From: Bacillota bacterium
GTDB lineage: Bacteria; Bacillota; Clostridia; Christensenellales; UBA3700
DNA length: 14,871 bases
Reading direction: 5' to 3'
NCBI GenBank assembly: GCA_023396095.1
Contig: JAEWXG010000009.1
Location: 1 to 14,871 of the forward strand
Shown: in pieces, positions 14,488 through 14,871 of the stretch
Layout: the number at the start of each line of letters is the position of its first letter
How positions within the stretch are numbered: the first letter of the stretch is position 1
The notes under the pieces: model-generated
Told to the model about the DNA's origin: nothing
The model's input: the letters and a program-made list of their open reading frames with translations, nothing else
Database searches by the model: none
Made by a program: the position numbers and the translations under genes

Positions 14488-14871
14488 TAGCTTGTTTATC
14501 ATGTCTGCAGCAGAAATGAAATTGTTTACTTTACGAGGCCTAGCGTTGATCAACGCTAGGTTTTTCGCTAAAGTCTTTGGACTTACTCTTGAAAGATTCA
14601 TTCCCTTAGGATAAAACTCTCTTAATAGCCCATTGCTGTTTTTGTTTGTTCCTTTTTGCCATGCACAATAAGGATCTGCAAAATACATTTCACAATGTAA
14701 TTCTTTTTCAATTATTTCCCATTTAGCAAATTCTTTACCTCGAGCACATGTAATTGTCTTAACAAGTTCTTTTGGGAATTGAGATAAAGTTTGTATTATT
14801 GTTTGTTCCATTGTAACTGCTTCTCTATTAGGCATTTTAATTGCTATATAAAATCTAGATTTTCTTTCTGC
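14439..14871 (-). mobile_element. IS30-family insertion sequence, 3' end (right copy)
   Basis: The element's outer end is at about 14439, where identity with the left copy (1-132, inverted) begins. From there it continues to the right edge and beyond. It is inserted in the last codons of the flavoprotein gene. The two copies are 131 of 131 aligned bases identical apart from the single-base deletion here, implying recent duplication or ongoing recombination. Target duplication cannot be checked because the far ends are not in the window. Confidence 0.87.
14539..14566 (+). terminator. Terminator-like palindrome in IS30 end (right copy)
   Basis: The perfect 22-bp palindrome at 14539-14560 is followed by TTTTT at 14561-14565 on the plus strand. 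A message running out of the flavoprotein operon would form this hairpin about 50 nt after the IS-encoded stop at 14487 and could terminate there. It is antisense to the transposase. It may serve as the actual terminator of the ten-gene operon now that the original 3' end has been displaced. Confidence 0.55.

Larger units (their letters stand above)
14413..14871 (-). pseudogene. IS30-family transposase, C-terminal part, probably inactive
   Basis: The minus-strand frame is open from the right edge to a stop at 14413-14415, so the N-terminus lies outside. The visible 152 residues are the C-terminal half of an IS30 DDE integrase domain: RKSRFYIAIKMPNRE, then RGKEFAKWEIIEKEL, then YFADPYCAWQKGTN and LLREFYPKG. 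In IS30 proteins the second catalytic Asp precedes RGKEF and the Glu occurs in GTNEN, 33 residues apart. Here these positions are Ala (GCT, 14743-14745) and Lys (AAA, 14641-14643), at exactly that spacing. Each needs one base change from Asp or Glu. A base is also missing between 14497 and 14498 relative to the left copy, so the frame misses the native stop, runs through the element's end and stops in the flavoprotein gene. I infer loss of activity; the first Asp is not visible. Confidence 0.8.

Overview
The window is a low-GC, AT-rich stretch of bacterial chromosome using the standard code: TGG encodes Trp and TGA is not read through. Gene content and order (oapA-dxs, nadK-argR-recN, lysA, scpA-scpB, rluB) point to Bacillota, most likely Clostridia. 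Species cannot be named. The sporulation genes that often sit inside this cluster are missing, which hints at a non-spore-forming lineage.

Left part (1-864): the 3' end of an IS30-family element enters from the left edge (1-132). It is followed by a small unrecognised gene that appears broken by a one-base slip in a run of nine A's (236-671), and by an AT-rich leader carrying inverted repeats and a good promoter.

Centre left (865-3929): the most notable feature is a structured RNA of about 519 nt, visibly G-richer than its surroundings and closed by an 8-bp terminal helix. It lies directly upstream of a multi-pass membrane protein gene (oapA) and dxs. This is the hallmark context of OLE RNA (ornate, large, extremophilic) and its membrane partner OapA. 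A promoter with an extended -10 places the predicted transcription start on the first bases of the terminal helix.

Right part (4218-14487): after a 288-bp intergenic region with a candidate promoter comes a tightly packed run of ten same-strand genes: nadK, argR, recN, lysA, an M50 membrane protease, scpA, scpB, a HAD phosphatase, rluB, surE and a flavoprotein of the HI0933/YhiN type. Gaps are 12 nt or less and several genes overlap, so it probably forms one long operon. The functions are housekeeping: NADP synthesis, arginine regulation, DNA repair, lysine synthesis, chromosome condensation, rRNA pseudouridylation and nucleotide clean-up.

Right edge (14439-14871): a second IS30-family copy, inverted relative to the left one, overwrites the last codons of the flavoprotein gene. 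Its transposase lacks two of the three expected catalytic acidic residues and is frameshifted near its end, so it looks dead. Each IS end carries a 22-bp perfect palindrome followed by a T-run on the strand facing incoming transcription, resembling a built-in terminator.
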